Assembly: GCF_030269515.1 (NCBI RefSeq)
Contig: NZ_BSTM01000016.1
Coordinates: forward strand, 91,457-155,456
Reading direction: 5' to 3'
Length of the DNA: 64,000 bases
Source of the DNA: Actinomadura sp. NBRC 104412
GTDB lineage: Bacteria; Actinomycetota; Actinomycetes; Streptosporangiales; Streptosporangiaceae
The translations under genes were made by a program, and so were the position numbers. The notes beneath the pieces were generated by a model. That model had not been told where the DNA came from and searched no databases. It saw only the letters and a list, made by a program, of their open reading frames with translations. The number at the start of each line of letters is the position of its first letter. Position 1 is the first letter of the stretch. Below are positions 34,870-43,758 of this stretch, in pieces.

Positions 34870-36483
34870 CTAGGGCTCTCGGGGCTCCACGGGGACGGCG
34901 AGCCGGGTCGGCTCGGTGCGGCCGCGGACCGTGACCTCGCCGTCCAGGCGCCAGTGCCGGGCCTCCTCCGCGCCCTCCGCCCCCTCCCGGGCGGCCCGTT
35001 CCACCAGCGACCCGGCGGCCAGCACCCGCGCCTCGGTGGCCTTGGCGAGGTCGGTGAGGCGGGCGGCCTCGTTCACCGGGTCGCCGATCACGGTGTACTC
35101 GAAGCGTTCCTCGGCGCCGATGTGCCCGGCGACGGCCTCGCCCGCGGACACGCCGATCGCGGCGCGCAGGGACGGGACGTCCCGCGGCAGGCGTTCGGCC
35201 AGGGCGCGGGCGGCGGCCAGGGCCCGCGCGGCGGAGCCGTCCAGGTCCAGCGGGGCGCCGAAGATCGCGAGGGCGGCGTCGCCCTCGAACTTGTTGATCC
35301 AGCCGCCGTGCTCGCCGACGGTCTCCACCACGACGGCGAAGAAGTCGTTGAGCAGCCTGACCACCTCGGTGGGCGGACGGTCGGAGGCGAGCCGGGTGGA
35401 GGCGATGATGTCGACGAACAGCACCGAGACCTCGCGCAGCTCGCCGCCCAGGTCGATGCCGCGTTCCAAAGCGACCCTGGCCACGTCCTCGCCGACCTGG
35501 CGTCCGAACAGGTCCTGGAGGCGGGCGTGCTCGCGCAGCCCCGCGGCCATGTGGTTGAACCCGGCCTGGAGCAGCCCCACCTCGCTGGCGTCGTAGACGG
35601 GCACCTGCGCGTCCAGGTCGCCGCGCTCGATCCTGGCCAGCCCGAGCCGTACCGACTCGACGGGGTCGGCGATGGCGCGGGCGGCGAAGTAGGTGACGCC
35701 GAAGCCGACCAGCAGGGCGGTGGAGCCGAGCAGCAGCACGGCCACCGCGAAGTCGCGCACGGTCACCTCGGCGATCACGAAGGAGCCGATGGCCAGCACG
35801 ATCAGGCCGAGGATGGGGACGGCGGTGCCCAGCGCCCAGGCCAGCACGGAGCGGGCCACCACGCCGGGCAGCCCGGTGCGGCGCGGCATCTCGGCGGCCA
35901 GCGCGGTGGTGAGGGCGCGCCGCAGCAGCCGCTCGGTGAGCAGGTAGACGACGGTGCACGTGGTCAGCCCGCCGAGCAGGCTGGTGAGGCCGACCTTGAC
36001 CGCCTGGAGCACCGAGAACGGCAGGTTGATCAGCACCCAGCCGACCGTGCCGATCCCCCACAGGGTCAGGTGCAGCGACATCAGCCGCAGCGGCCCGTAC
36101 AGCAGCAGGGAGCGCTCCCGCCGGTCGGGGGCGCCGTGCCGTTCGGCCGGCCGCCGCACCCGCCGGAAGAACCGCTCGCCCATCAGCAGCCCGACCGGGG
36201 CCGCCGCGATCACGTACGCGGTGAAGACCAGGTAGTTGATGGAGCGGACGCGCTCGGAGATCCCGGTGCCGGGGTCGGGCACCATGATCGTGAACAGCAG
36301 GACCACCAGCGCGCCGCCGACGTTGGCCAGCCCGGTGGCGGCGGTGACCAGGAGCCTGGCGCGGCGGGCGATGCGCGTCCTGGAGTCGCCCGGCCGGCCG
36401 TCGATCAGGCGCCGTAAGGGGCCGAGGGGGCCGCGGCGGCCAGGGCCGCCGAGCGCCTCGGTGGCATCACCGTCCATCGACAT
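34870..36483 (-). CDS. Membrane class III adenylate/guanylate cyclase with HAMP domain
   Basis: 537 residues. Six hydrophobic helices in the first 290 residues, then a HAMP linker (A-D-P-V-E-S-V-R-L-G-L-A-R-I-E-R-G-D-L) and the cyclase domain from about 345. Catalytic elements: metal-binding V-L-F-V-D-I-I and later F-E-G-D-A, substrate/transition-state residues in V-I-G-D-P-V-N-E-A-A-R. The K-F-E-G-D pattern fits ATP use. Mycobacterial relatives share this six-helix HAMP layout. ATG 36483. It should make cAMP at the membrane in response to an unknown cue. Confidence 0.9.
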   Translation of the reverse strand: MSMDGDATEALGGPGRRGPLGPLRRLIDGRPGDSRTRIARRARLLVTAATGLANVGGALVVLLFTIMVPDPGTGISERVRSINYLVFTAYVIAAAPVGLLMGERFFRRVRRPAERHGAPDRRERSLLLYGPLRLMSLHLTLWGIGTVGWVLINLPFSVLQAVKVGLTSLLGGLTTCTVVYLLTERLLRRALTTALAAEMPRRTGLPGVVARSVLAWALGTAVPILGLIVLAIGSFVIAEVTVRDFAVAVLLLGSTALLVGFGVTYFAARAIADPVESVRLGLARIERGDLDAQVPVYDASEVGLLQAGFNHMAAGLREHARLQDLFGRQVGEDVARVALERGIDLGGELREVSVLFVDIIASTRLASDRPPTEVVRLLNDFFAVVVETVGEHGGWINKFEGDAALAIFGAPLDLDGSAARALAAARALAERLPRDVPSLRAAIGVSAGEAVAGHIGAEERFEYTVIGDPVNEAARLTDLAKATEARVLAAGSLVERAAREGAEGAEEARHWRLDGEVTVRGRTEPTRLAVPVEPREP

Positions 36484-36522
36484 CGTCCATCGACGTGCAG
36501 GTTAGCGCGTCGTGACGGCCCG

Positions 36523-37023
36523 TCAGCCGCCGAACGGAGCGAGCATCCGGTGCGGGCGCCGCAGCGCGACGCTGATCGGGTCGTCCCTTTCGGGGTTCAG
36601 CCCGGGGCCGGGGCGCACCTCCAGTTCCTCCAGCGGGGCCGGGATCGCGCAGGCCGGGCAGACGCCGTCCGCCCCGATCCGCGTCTCGCAGGGGACGTGG
36701 AAGAACAGCCGGCACGGGCCGCGGCCGGAGTAGTTGCGCTCGCCCCAGCGGGACAGCATGTGGATCGCGGGCCACAGCTCGCGGCCGACGGCGGTGAGGA
36801 CGTAGTCCTGGCCGTCCTTCTCCAGGACGCCGGCCTCCACCAGCGACTGGAGCCTGGCCGACAGCACCGCGCGGGGGATCTCCAGATGGGCCAGGAAGTG
36901 CCCGAACCTGCGCACACCGAAAAGGGCGTCCCGGACGATCAGCAGCGTCCACCGTTCGCCCACGACCTCCAGCGCGCGGGCGAGCGAGCAGTCCTGCTTC
37001 ACATAGTCCTTGCCGAGTGCCAT
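36523..37023 (-). CDS. HxlR family HTH regulator
   Basis: 166 residues. The winged helix has C-S-L-A-R-A-L-E-V-V-G-E-R-W-T-L-L-I-V-R-D and L-S-A-R-L-Q-S-L-V, exactly the HxlR block. A Cys-rich tail (G-V-C-P-A-C) follows. HxlR proteins often sense reactive electrophiles or redox stress and repress a divergent efflux or detoxification gene. Here the divergent MFS exporter is 125 nt away, with two matching operator-like repeats between. ATG 37023. Confidence 0.9.
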   Translation of the reverse strand: MALGKDYVKQDCSLARALEVVGERWTLLIVRDALFGVRRFGHFLAHLEIPRAVLSARLQSLVEAGVLEKDGQDYVLTAVGRELWPAIHMLSRWGERNYSGRGPCRLFFHVPCETRIGADGVCPACAIPAPLEELEVRPGPGLNPERDDPISVALRRPHRMLAPFGG

Positions 37024-37044
37024 GCGCCCACCCTACCCATCCGA

Positions 37045-37104
37045 GGTTCGGTGAACGAACCGCCCATGCTAGAGTTGGCCGGGTTCTGGTTCGTTCATTG
37101 AACT
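37045..37104. promoter_or_regulatory. Twin HxlR operator-like sites and MFS promoter
   Basis: Two copies of GGTTCG-N6-GAAC(C/T) occur at 37045-37061 and 37088-37104, same orientation, 43 bp apart. The first is a perfect inverted repeat. A -10-like TAGAGT (37070-37075) lies between, with TTCGGT 17 bp upstream overlapping the first copy, so a bound repressor would block the promoter toward the MFS gene. Confidence 0.6.
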
Positions 37105-37148
37105 TGCCCTGCTCGGAAGCCTCCCCTGTCCGGAAGACGGAGACCCGC

Positions 37149-38567
37149 ATGACCTCATCGGCAGCCCCCCGGACCGCCGGTGCCTCACCGGCGCTGATCC
37201 TCCCCGGAGCCGCCACCCTGCTGGCCCTGATGAACTACACCGCGCCGCTGGCGACCCTGTCGGACACCGCCGCCGGTCTGCGGGCAGGCCCGATCGCGCA
37301 GATCTGGGTGATGAGCTCGATCAGCCTCGGCCTGGCCGCGGCGCTGATCGCCGCGGGGAGCCTCGCCGACGGCCACGGCCGCCGCCGGGTGTTCACCGGA
37401 GGCGCGGTGCTGCTGGCGGTCTCCAGCGCCGTCTGCGCCGTGGCGCCGGACGCGACGGTCTTCGTCGCCGGGCGGATCGTGCAGGGCGCGGCGAGCGCGG
37501 CGCTGATCGCGGCCGGTCTCGGCATCATCGGCGCCACCTTCCCCCCTGGCCCCCGGCTGTCGCACGCCACCGGCGTGTGGGGGGCGATGCTCGGGCTGGG
37601 CATCGCGCTCGGCCCGATCGCGGCGGCCGGGCTGGGCGAGCTCGTCGGATGGCGGCTCTGGTACTGGGTCGCCGTCGCCGCGTCCCTGGCGCTGGCCGTG
37701 CCCGCCGCCCGGCTCCTTCCGGAGTCGCGGGCCGCGCGCCGTCACCGCCTCGACCTGCCGGGGGTGCTCACGATGAGCCTCGGCGGCGCCGCGCTGCTCG
37801 CCGCGATCACCTGGGGCCGGACGGGCTGGACCCATCCCGCGACCCTGGGGCTGCTGGCGGCGAGTGTGGTGCTGCTGGCCGCGTTCGTGACGGTCGAGGC
37901 GCGGACCCGGGAGCCCATGCTCGACCTCGCCCTGTTCCGGCGGCCCGGTTTCCTCCTGTCGGTGGTCGGGTCGCTGCTCACCGGGCTGGGGACCGTCGGG
38001 ATGATGAGCTACCTGCCCAACATCCTGGGCGTGGTGCTGGGGATGGACGCGCTTCACTCCGCGCTGCTGCTGGCCATCTGGTCGGGGCTGTCGTTCGTCG
38101 TGGCGATCCAGGCGCGGCGGCTGCCCGCGCGGTTCGGCGCCGGACGGCTGCTGGCCGTCGCGCTCGCGCTGAGCGCGGTGGGCCAGGCCGCGATGCTGGG
38201 CCTCGGGCCCGGCGGGGGCTGGTGGCGGCTCCTCCCGGGGCTGATCGTGGCGGGCGTGGGCAGCGGGCTCGGCAACTCGATGCTGGCGCGGCTGGCCGTG
38301 GAGAGCGTCCCGCCCGACCGCGCCGGCCTCGGCTCGGGGGCCGGGAACACCGCCCGCTACATCGGCGCCGCGCTGGGCGTGGCCCTGGTCGGCGCCATCG
38401 TGACCGGCACGGGCAACGCGCACGCCTCCCCCGCCGACGCGTTCGCCCACGGCGCCAACATCGCGATCCTGGTCTGCACGGCCTTCACCGCGCTCGGGAC
38501 GGTCTTCGCCTTCGTCGTCCGCGAGCCCGCGCGGGCGGCCCAGGTCCTCACGCCAGCTCCTCGATGA
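37149..38567 (+). CDS. MFS transporter (EmrB/QacA-type drug exporter)
   Basis: 472 residues with about 14 membrane helices. Early motif A: S-L-A-D-G-H-G-R-R-R-V-F, then motif C: G-L-G-I-A-L-G-P-I-A-A-A. Exports hydrophobic cations or antibiotics using the proton gradient; ligand unknown. Start is the ATG at 37149; an upstream in-frame ATG at 37017 would overlap hxlR. Divergent control by HxlR is likely. Its 3' end overlaps the VWA gene by 20 nt. Confidence 0.9.
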   Translation: MTSSAAPRTAGASPALILPGAATLLALMNYTAPLATLSDTAAGLRAGPIAQIWVMSSISLGLAAALIAAGSLADGHGRRRVFTGGAVLLAVSSAVCAVAPDATVFVAGRIVQGAASAALIAAGLGIIGATFPPGPRLSHATGVWGAMLGLGIALGPIAAAGLGELVGWRLWYWVAVAASLALAVPAARLLPESRAARRHRLDLPGVLTMSLGGAALLAAITWGRTGWTHPATLGLLAASVVLLAAFVTVEARTREPMLDLALFRRPGFLLSVVGSLLTGLGTVGMMSYLPNILGVVLGMDALHSALLLAIWSGLSFVVAIQARRLPARFGAGRLLAVALALSAVGQAAMLGLGPGGGWWRLLPGLIVAGVGSGLGNSMLARLAVESVPPDRAGLGSGAGNTARYIGAALGVALVGAIVTGTGNAHASPADAFAHGANIAILVCTAFTALGTVFAFVVREPARAAQVLTPAPR

Positions 38568-39984
38568 ACTCGGTGAGCTGGACCAGGTTGCGGCACTCGT
38601 ACATCGGGATGATCTCCCCGTACCGGGAGGCGGCCGAGTCGCCGGTGTCCCACTGGGAACGCGGCTCGGGGTTGAGCCAGTACGCGTGCCGCGCCCGGCC
38701 CGCGATGTCGCGCAGGATGGGCAGCGACAGCTCGCCGTAGTTGGACCGGGCGTCGCCCAGGACCAGCAGCGAGGCCCGGGGCGTGACCGCGTCGCCGTAC
38801 CGCTCCTCGAACATTTTGATCGCGTGGCCGTAGTTGCTGCGCCCGGTGATCCACACCAGGTCGGCCTCCCGCGCCAGCCGGGTCATCGCGTCCACCACGT
38901 CCACGCCGGGCGCGAAGAACCGGGTGATCTCGTCGGTGGCGTCGATGAACGCGAACGCCCGCACCTTGCTGAACTGCTCCCTCAGCGCGAACGTCAGCAG
39001 CAGCGTGAAGTGCGCGAACGCCGACACCGAGTCGCTGGCGTCGCACAGGATCACCAGCTCGGGACGGTGCGGACGGCGCGGCCGGTGCCGGGTGACCAGG
39101 GGGACGCCGCCGGTCGCCAGGGACGCCCGCACCGTCCGCCGGAAGTCGAGCCGTCCGCGGTCACCGGCGCGCTGCCTCTGCTGGAGCCGGGTCGCCAGCC
39201 GCCGTGCCAGCGGGTAGACCTCGCGGCGCATCGCGGCGAGGTCGGCCCGCGCGGCACGGCCGAAGTCGAGCCGTTCCAGCGGGGGGCGCACGGCCATGCG
39301 GGCGGTCCGCTCGACCCCGGTGTCCTCGGCGATGCGGCGGCGCACCTCGGTGGCGACCATCTCCTCGAACGCGGTGATGCGCGACCGGAAGGTCCGCCGC
39401 GCCACCCGTTCGGCGAGCCCGCCCCGCTGCTCCCCGTTCAGGACGGCGTTCAACAGCCCCGCCATCAGCGTCTCGGGCGACATGGCGCGCAGCACGCCGG
39501 AGGAGAACCACGACTCCTGTCCCGGCGTCCGCCCGTACTCGGCCACGGCCGTCCGGGCGAACTGGTGCAGCCCCGCGTCGTCCCCGGACAGCAGCAACCG
39601 GAACAGCTCGCGTCGGCGCGCCTGCACCTCCGGGTCCAGCGGCGGCGGCACGGGGCGCCCGCCCGGCTCGCGGGCGGGCGGACGGCGCGCGGCGGGGTCG
39701 GCCGCGTGCGCGGCGCCGTCCCCGAGCGCGGCCGGGAACCACAGGTCGAAGAGCGTGTCGAAGGTGGCGCGGTGCGCGGGCCGCTTGACCAGCGTCGCCG
39801 CGTACGCGGCGCGCAGCCCCTCCCGGTCCACCAGGTCGATCACCCGCATCGCGCGGACCGCGTCCAGCCCTTCGGCGACCGACACCGGCAGCCCCGCCTC
39901 CCGCAGCGCCGCCACGAAGCCCGTGTGCCGGTCCACCAGCGACCGGCGCGCCCCGTCCCCCCGCCGTGCCCCGTCCTCCCCCAC
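38548..39984 (-). CDS. VWA-domain (CoxE-like) protein
   Basis: 478 residues. The C-terminal von Willebrand A domain carries the MIDAS start L-V-I-L-C-D-A-S-D-S-V-S (D-x-S-x-S variant), and the N-terminal helical region resembles CoxE. These proteins pair with MoxR AAA+ ATPases to insert metals or mature enzymes such as CO dehydrogenase. The GTG at 39984 starts 2 nt after the moxR stop and is therefore translated with it. No dehydrogenase gene follows, so its client is elsewhere. Confidence 0.87.
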   Translation of the reverse strand: MGEDGARRGDGARRSLVDRHTGFVAALREAGLPVSVAEGLDAVRAMRVIDLVDREGLRAAYAATLVKRPAHRATFDTLFDLWFPAALGDGAAHAADPAARRPPAREPGGRPVPPPLDPEVQARRRELFRLLLSGDDAGLHQFARTAVAEYGRTPGQESWFSSGVLRAMSPETLMAGLLNAVLNGEQRGGLAERVARRTFRSRITAFEEMVATEVRRRIAEDTGVERTARMAVRPPLERLDFGRAARADLAAMRREVYPLARRLATRLQQRQRAGDRGRLDFRRTVRASLATGGVPLVTRHRPRRPHRPELVILCDASDSVSAFAHFTLLLTFALREQFSKVRAFAFIDATDEITRFFAPGVDVVDAMTRLAREADLVWITGRSNYGHAIKMFEERYGDAVTPRASLLVLGDARSNYGELSLPILRDIAGRARHAYWLNPEPRSQWDTGDSAASRYGEIIPMYECRNLVQLTEFIEELA

Positions 39985-39986
39985 GA

Positions 39987-40889
39987 TCAGCCCCGCAGCC
40001 CCAGTTCCTTCACGGCGCGCTCCTGGTCGGAGGCGTGCTTGAGGACCACGCCCAGCGTGCGCGCGACCGCGTCCTCGTCCAGCTCGTCCAGGCCCAGGGC
40101 GAGCAGGGTACGGGCCCAGTCCACCGTCTCGGCGATCGACGGGGCCTTCTTGACCTCCAGCTCGCGCAGCGTGCCGACCGTGCGCACGAGCTGCTCGGCC
40201 AGCGCCGCCTCGATCCCCGGCACCTGCGACAGCACGATCTCCCGTTCCCGTTCCGGCTCGGGATAGGTCAGGTACAGGTAGAGGCAGCGGCGCTTGAGCG
40301 CCTCCGACAGCTCCCGCGCCGCGTTGGAGGTGATCACCACGAACGGGCGGCGGGTCGCGCTGACCGTGCCCAGCTCGGGGATGGTCACCTGGAAGTCCGA
40401 CAGCACCTCCAGCAGCAGCCCCTCCACCTCGACGTCGGCCTTGTCCGCCTCGTCGATCAGCAGCACGGTCGGGCCGGTGCGCCGGATCGCCGCCAGCAGC
40501 GGCCGTTCCAGCAGGAACTCCTCGGAGAAGATGTCGTCGTGGGTGCGCTGCCAGCCCTGGTCGCCGGGGGCCGCCTGGATCGCCAGCAGCTGCTTCTTGT
40601 AGTTGAACTCGTACAGCGCGCGGGCCTCGTCCAGGCCCTCGTAGCACTGCAACCTGATCAGCTCGGCCCCGGTGGCGGCGGCGACGGCCTTGGCGAGCTC
40701 GGTCTTGCCGACCCCCGCCGGGCCCTCCACCAGCAGCGGCTTGCCGAGCGCCTGGGCCAGGAACACCGTGGTCGCGATGGCCTCGTCCGCCAGGTAGCCG
40801 ATCTCGGCGAGTCCGCGGACGACGTCGGCGGGCGAGGCGAACCCCGCGAACCCGTGCTCCGCGAGCCCCCCGGTGCCCTCAGCGGTCAT
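39987..40889 (-). CDS. MoxR family AAA+ ATPase
   Basis: 300 residues from ATG 40889. Walker A G-P-A-G-V-G-K-T-E-L, Walker B L-L-I-D-E-A-D-K-A-D, sensor 1 region V-I-T-S-N-A, and R-R-C-L-Y-L-Y-L are all present. It acts with the downstream VWA protein as a chaperone for metal-enzyme maturation. Start choice: the ATG at 40889 overlaps the stop of a 23-residue leader ORF (ATGA); the longer in-frame extension upstream is an artefact of the repeats. The SD GAAGG lies 7 nt upstream and is itself part of the repeat array. Confidence 0.9.
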   Translation of the reverse strand: MTAEGTGGLAEHGFAGFASPADVVRGLAEIGYLADEAIATTVFLAQALGKPLLVEGPAGVGKTELAKAVAAATGAELIRLQCYEGLDEARALYEFNYKKQLLAIQAAPGDQGWQRTHDDIFSEEFLLERPLLAAIRRTGPTVLLIDEADKADVEVEGLLLEVLSDFQVTIPELGTVSATRRPFVVITSNAARELSEALKRRCLYLYLTYPEPEREREIVLSQVPGIEAALAEQLVRTVGTLRELEVKKAPSIAETVDWARTLLALGLDELDEDAVARTLGVVLKHASDQERAVKELGLRG

Positions 40890-40957
40890 ACGTGCGCCTT
40901 CTCGTACGCGAGCGCCTTCATCTCCGCGTGCGCCTTCCTGTCTGCGTGCGCCTTCAT
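40886..40957 (-). CDS. Putative leader peptide, KAHA-repeat, before moxR
   Basis: ATG at 40957 has GAAGG 7 nt upstream. It encodes 23 residues built from the unit K-A-H-A-(D/E): M-K-A-H-A-D-R-K-A-H-A-E-M-K-A-L-A and ends with K-A-H-V. Its TGA overlaps the moxR ATG as ATGA. Unusual for the genome, each 18-bp unit carries a Shine-Dalgarno-like GAAGG. It may couple translation, or tune moxR initiation. No experimental support is visible. Confidence 0.5.
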   Translation of the reverse strand: MKAHADRKAHAEMKALAYEKAHV

Positions 40958-40962
40958 GTACC
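40891..40962. repeat. 18-bp tandem repeat, four copies, 5' of moxR
   Basis: Copies start at 40891, 40909, 40927 and 40945; shared core GTGCGCCTTC or GAGCGCCTTC (plus strand). On the minus strand each unit contains GAAGGCGC, so the region before moxR repeats a ribosome-binding site. The copies differ by two to five bases. Confidence 0.85.
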
Positions 40963-41089
40963 GACCTTCGCGGCCAGGGCCACCGGTCACGGATCATCGT
41001 CGCATCTCCGGCGTTGTTCCCGGTCCTCGTCCCTGGGGCGTACGGCTGTTCTCCTTCCCAGGAGGGACGCCATCCGCGTGGCCACTGCC

Positions 41090-41102
41090 TATAAACGAAG
41101 GA
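41090..41102 (+). promoter_or_regulatory. -10 element with predicted leaderless start
   Basis: TATAAA at 41090-41095 stands 6 nt before the ATG at 41102, where transcription would begin. There is no spaced SD (GAAGG directly abuts the ATG). The -35 region is not convincing. Confidence 0.45.
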
Positions 41103-41449
41103 TGACGACTCCAGGTCTGCCCCGCGACGACCTCGCCGCCGCGCTGGCGGCCCGGCGCGAGCTGGGGCCCGACTATGACGACGCCTTCATCGAGAGCCTG
41201 GTGGACCGGATCGAGGAGACCCTGGCGGCGCGGCAGAACGCCGCGCCGCGCCGGTCCAGGCGCGACCGCGCCGGCGAGCCGCCGGCCAAGGGCCACGGCG
41301 ACGGCACCCTCGCCCTGGCCATCGTCTCCCTGGTGACGGCCATCCCGCTCAGCGCCATCGGGGTGGGCACCGCCGGGCTGGCGGGGCTCCTCATCGCCTG
41401 GGTGGGGATCGTCCTGGTCAACATCGTCTTCGGCGTCCTGCGGCGCTGA
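41102..41449 (+). CDS. Conserved actinobacterial small membrane protein
   Basis: 115 residues. The N-terminal part has D-Y-D-D-A-F-I-E-S-L-V-D-R-I-E-E, a motif shared by a family of actinobacterial membrane proteins of unknown role. A basic/disordered linker leads to two C-terminal helices: L-A-L-A-I-V-S-L-V-T-A-I-P-L and G-L-L-I-A-W-V-G-I-V-L-V. Divergent from the moxR leader, with 144 nt between. Function not known. Confidence 0.7.
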   Translation: MTTPGLPRDDLAAALAARRELGPDYDDAFIESLVDRIEETLAARQNAAPRRSRRDRAGEPPAKGHGDGTLALAIVSLVTAIPLSAIGVGTAGLAGLLIAWVGIVLVNIVFGVLRR

Positions 41450-41475
41450 GCCCCCGGCGCCGCCGGATCAGCCGG

Positions 41476-43674
41476 TCACTTGCCGGGCTCGGGGTCGCGG
41501 GGCAGGCCCAGCATGCGCTCGCCGATGATGTTCAGCTGCACCTCGGTGGTGCCGCCGTAGATCGTCATCGCCCGGCTGAACAGCATCGCCCGCGCCACGA
41601 TCCCGCTGCCCTGCAACGGCACCTCGGTGGCCGCCTCCGCTCCCTGCGCCGCCCAGCAGTAGTCCGCGACGTCCCGGTTGAACTGGACGCCCAGCAGCTT
41701 GCGGACGCTCGCCTCCGCGCCGGGCTCCACCCCGTTGAGCTGCTTGAGGGTGGTGCGCAGCCCGAGCAGGTCGATCGACTGGCCCTGCGCGACCAGCCGC
41801 CCCACCTCGGCCTCGGCGATCGGGTCCAGGTCCCGCTCGGCGAAGAACCTCAGCAGCTCCGGCACGCCCATGCCCATGCCGCCGCCGGTCGACAGCGACA
41901 CCCGCTCGTTGCTGAGGGTGTTGCGGGCGACCTGCCAGCCCTTGTTCACCTCGCCGACCACCTGGTCGTCGGGGACGAACACCCCGTCGAGGAACACCTC
42001 GTTGAACAGGCTCTCGCCGGTCATCTCCTTCAGCGGCCGCACGTCCACGCCGGGCGCCTTCATGTCGACCAGGAAGTAGGTGATGCCCTCGTGCTTGGGG
42101 GCGTCGGGATCGGTCCTGGCCAGGCAGAACCCCCACTGCGCGTACTGGGCCACCGACGTCCAGATCTTCTGGCCGGTCAGCCTCCAGCCGCCCTCGACCC
42201 GCTCGGCCCGCATCGACAGCGACGCCAGGTCGGAGCCGGCGCCCGGCTCGCTGAACAGCTGGCACCACACCAGCTCGCCGCGCAGCGTCGGCCGCAGGAA
42301 ACGCTCCTTCTGCTCCTGCGTCCCGTAGGCGACCAGCGACGGCACCAGCCAGGTGCCGATCACCAGGTTCGGCGGCTTGACGTCGGCCGCCTTCAGCTCC
42401 TGCTGGATGAGGACCTGCTCGACCGGCGAGGCGCCGCGCCCCCAGGGCCTGGGCATGTGCGGCACGCTCCAGCCCTCGTCGCCCATCCTGCGGTTGCGCT
42501 CGCCCTTGTCCTCGATGGCGGCCAGCTCGGCGACCTGGGCGCGGACGGTCTCGCGCAGCGGCTGGGCGTCCTCGTCCAGTTCCACCTCGACCGCGCGGCG
42601 CCCGCCCGCCAGCGCGGCGCGGGCGACCTCGGCCGCATACCCCTTGGCGGGCCCGGTCAGCGCCCGCAGCGTCGACGCGCGGCGCACGTACAGGTGGGCG
42701 TCGTGCTCCCAGGTGAACCCGATGCCGCCGAGGATCTGGACGGCGTCGCGCGCGGTCTGGACGCCGGCGTCCAGCGCGATCACCCCGGCGACCGCGGCGG
42801 CGAAGGAGGCGTCCGGCGCCGCGTCGTCCAGGGCGCGGGCGGCGTCCCAGACGGCGGCGCGGGCCTGCTCCAGGGCGATCAGCATCCGGGCCGCCTTGTG
42901 CTTGACGCCCTGGAACTGCCCGATCGGGCGGCCGAACTGCTCGCGGACCTTGGCGTACTCGGCGGCGGTGGTGACGCACCAGGAGGCCGTCCCGGCCGCC
43001 TCCGCGCCCATCAGCGTGACGGCCAGGTCGCGCACGGCCGCGTCGGTGAGCCCGTCCAGGACACGGCCGGCGCCCACCGCCGCGCCGGACACCTCGACCG
43101 TGGCGACGCGGCGCGTCCTGTCCAGGCTGTGGACGGGCGTCACGCTCACGTCGGCCGCGTCGATCGCCACCCACTCGCGGGCGCCCTCGCCGGTCGTGAC
43201 GGGCAGCACCAGCACGTCGGCGAGGGCGGCGCCCAGCACCGTGCGGGCCGTGCCCGAGACCACCAGCGCGCCGCCGTCGCGGCGCCCGGTCAGGTCGCCG
43301 GTGAGGGCGAGGGCGCCGGTTCTGGACCCGTCGCCCAGGCCGGGCAGCAGCTCGGCACGGGCCTTGGCGTTGCTGGAGGCGTTCACCGCGCTGGACGCCA
43401 GCACGGTCGGCAGGAACGGCCCGGGGACCATGGCCCGCCCCAGCTCTTCCAGGACGACCGCGAGCTCCAGCAGGCCGAAGCCCTGCCCGCCGTGCTCCTC
43501 CGGCAGGTGCAGCCCCGTCAGGCCCTGCTCCGCGAGGGCCTGCCAGAAGCCGGGCCGGGTCTCCTCGTCCGCGTCGAGCGCGGAGCGTACGACCGTCGCG
43601 GGAACGTTGCGTTCGGCGAACCCGCGGACGGACTCGGCGAGCGCCTCGTGCTCTTCGGTCAGCCCGATGGCCAT
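41476..43674 (-). CDS. Two-domain acyl-CoA dehydrogenase
   Basis: 732 residues, about twice the normal length: two acyl-CoA dehydrogenase modules in tandem. The first (1-360) has a weak active-site region; the second, from about 370, carries the flavin/substrate motifs L-F-S-E-P-G-A-G-S-D-L-A-S-L and W-x-I-T-type G-Q-K-I-W-T-S-V. Similar double FadE proteins act on bulky CoA thioesters in mycobacteria. Substrate here is unknown. ATG 43674 has GAGGG 6 nt upstream. No other beta-oxidation gene is nearby. Confidence 0.88.
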   Translation of the reverse strand: MAIGLTEEHEALAESVRGFAERNVPATVVRSALDADEETRPGFWQALAEQGLTGLHLPEEHGGQGFGLLELAVVLEELGRAMVPGPFLPTVLASSAVNASSNAKARAELLPGLGDGSRTGALALTGDLTGRRDGGALVVSGTARTVLGAALADVLVLPVTTGEGAREWVAIDAADVSVTPVHSLDRTRRVATVEVSGAAVGAGRVLDGLTDAAVRDLAVTLMGAEAAGTASWCVTTAAEYAKVREQFGRPIGQFQGVKHKAARMLIALEQARAAVWDAARALDDAAPDASFAAAVAGVIALDAGVQTARDAVQILGGIGFTWEHDAHLYVRRASTLRALTGPAKGYAAEVARAALAGGRRAVEVELDEDAQPLRETVRAQVAELAAIEDKGERNRRMGDEGWSVPHMPRPWGRGASPVEQVLIQQELKAADVKPPNLVIGTWLVPSLVAYGTQEQKERFLRPTLRGELVWCQLFSEPGAGSDLASLSMRAERVEGGWRLTGQKIWTSVAQYAQWGFCLARTDPDAPKHEGITYFLVDMKAPGVDVRPLKEMTGESLFNEVFLDGVFVPDDQVVGEVNKGWQVARNTLSNERVSLSTGGGMGMGVPELLRFFAERDLDPIAEAEVGRLVAQGQSIDLLGLRTTLKQLNGVEPGAEASVRKLLGVQFNRDVADYCWAAQGAEAATEVPLQGSGIVARAMLFSRAMTIYGGTTEVQLNIIGERMLGLPRDPEPGK

Positions 43675-43758
43675 GCGTCACCCTCTCTCAGAGCGCTGAT
43701 GACCCCGATTCTAGAACAGGATTCGGTCCCGGGCCGAGAGGTGGAGTCGAAGGGTGAG

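Noticed and set aside
41468..43681. 737-codon ORF overlapping the double acyl-CoA dehydrogenase
   Set aside because: Same region in another frame, Arg/Gly-rich, no domain; the dehydrogenase frame carries all motifs.
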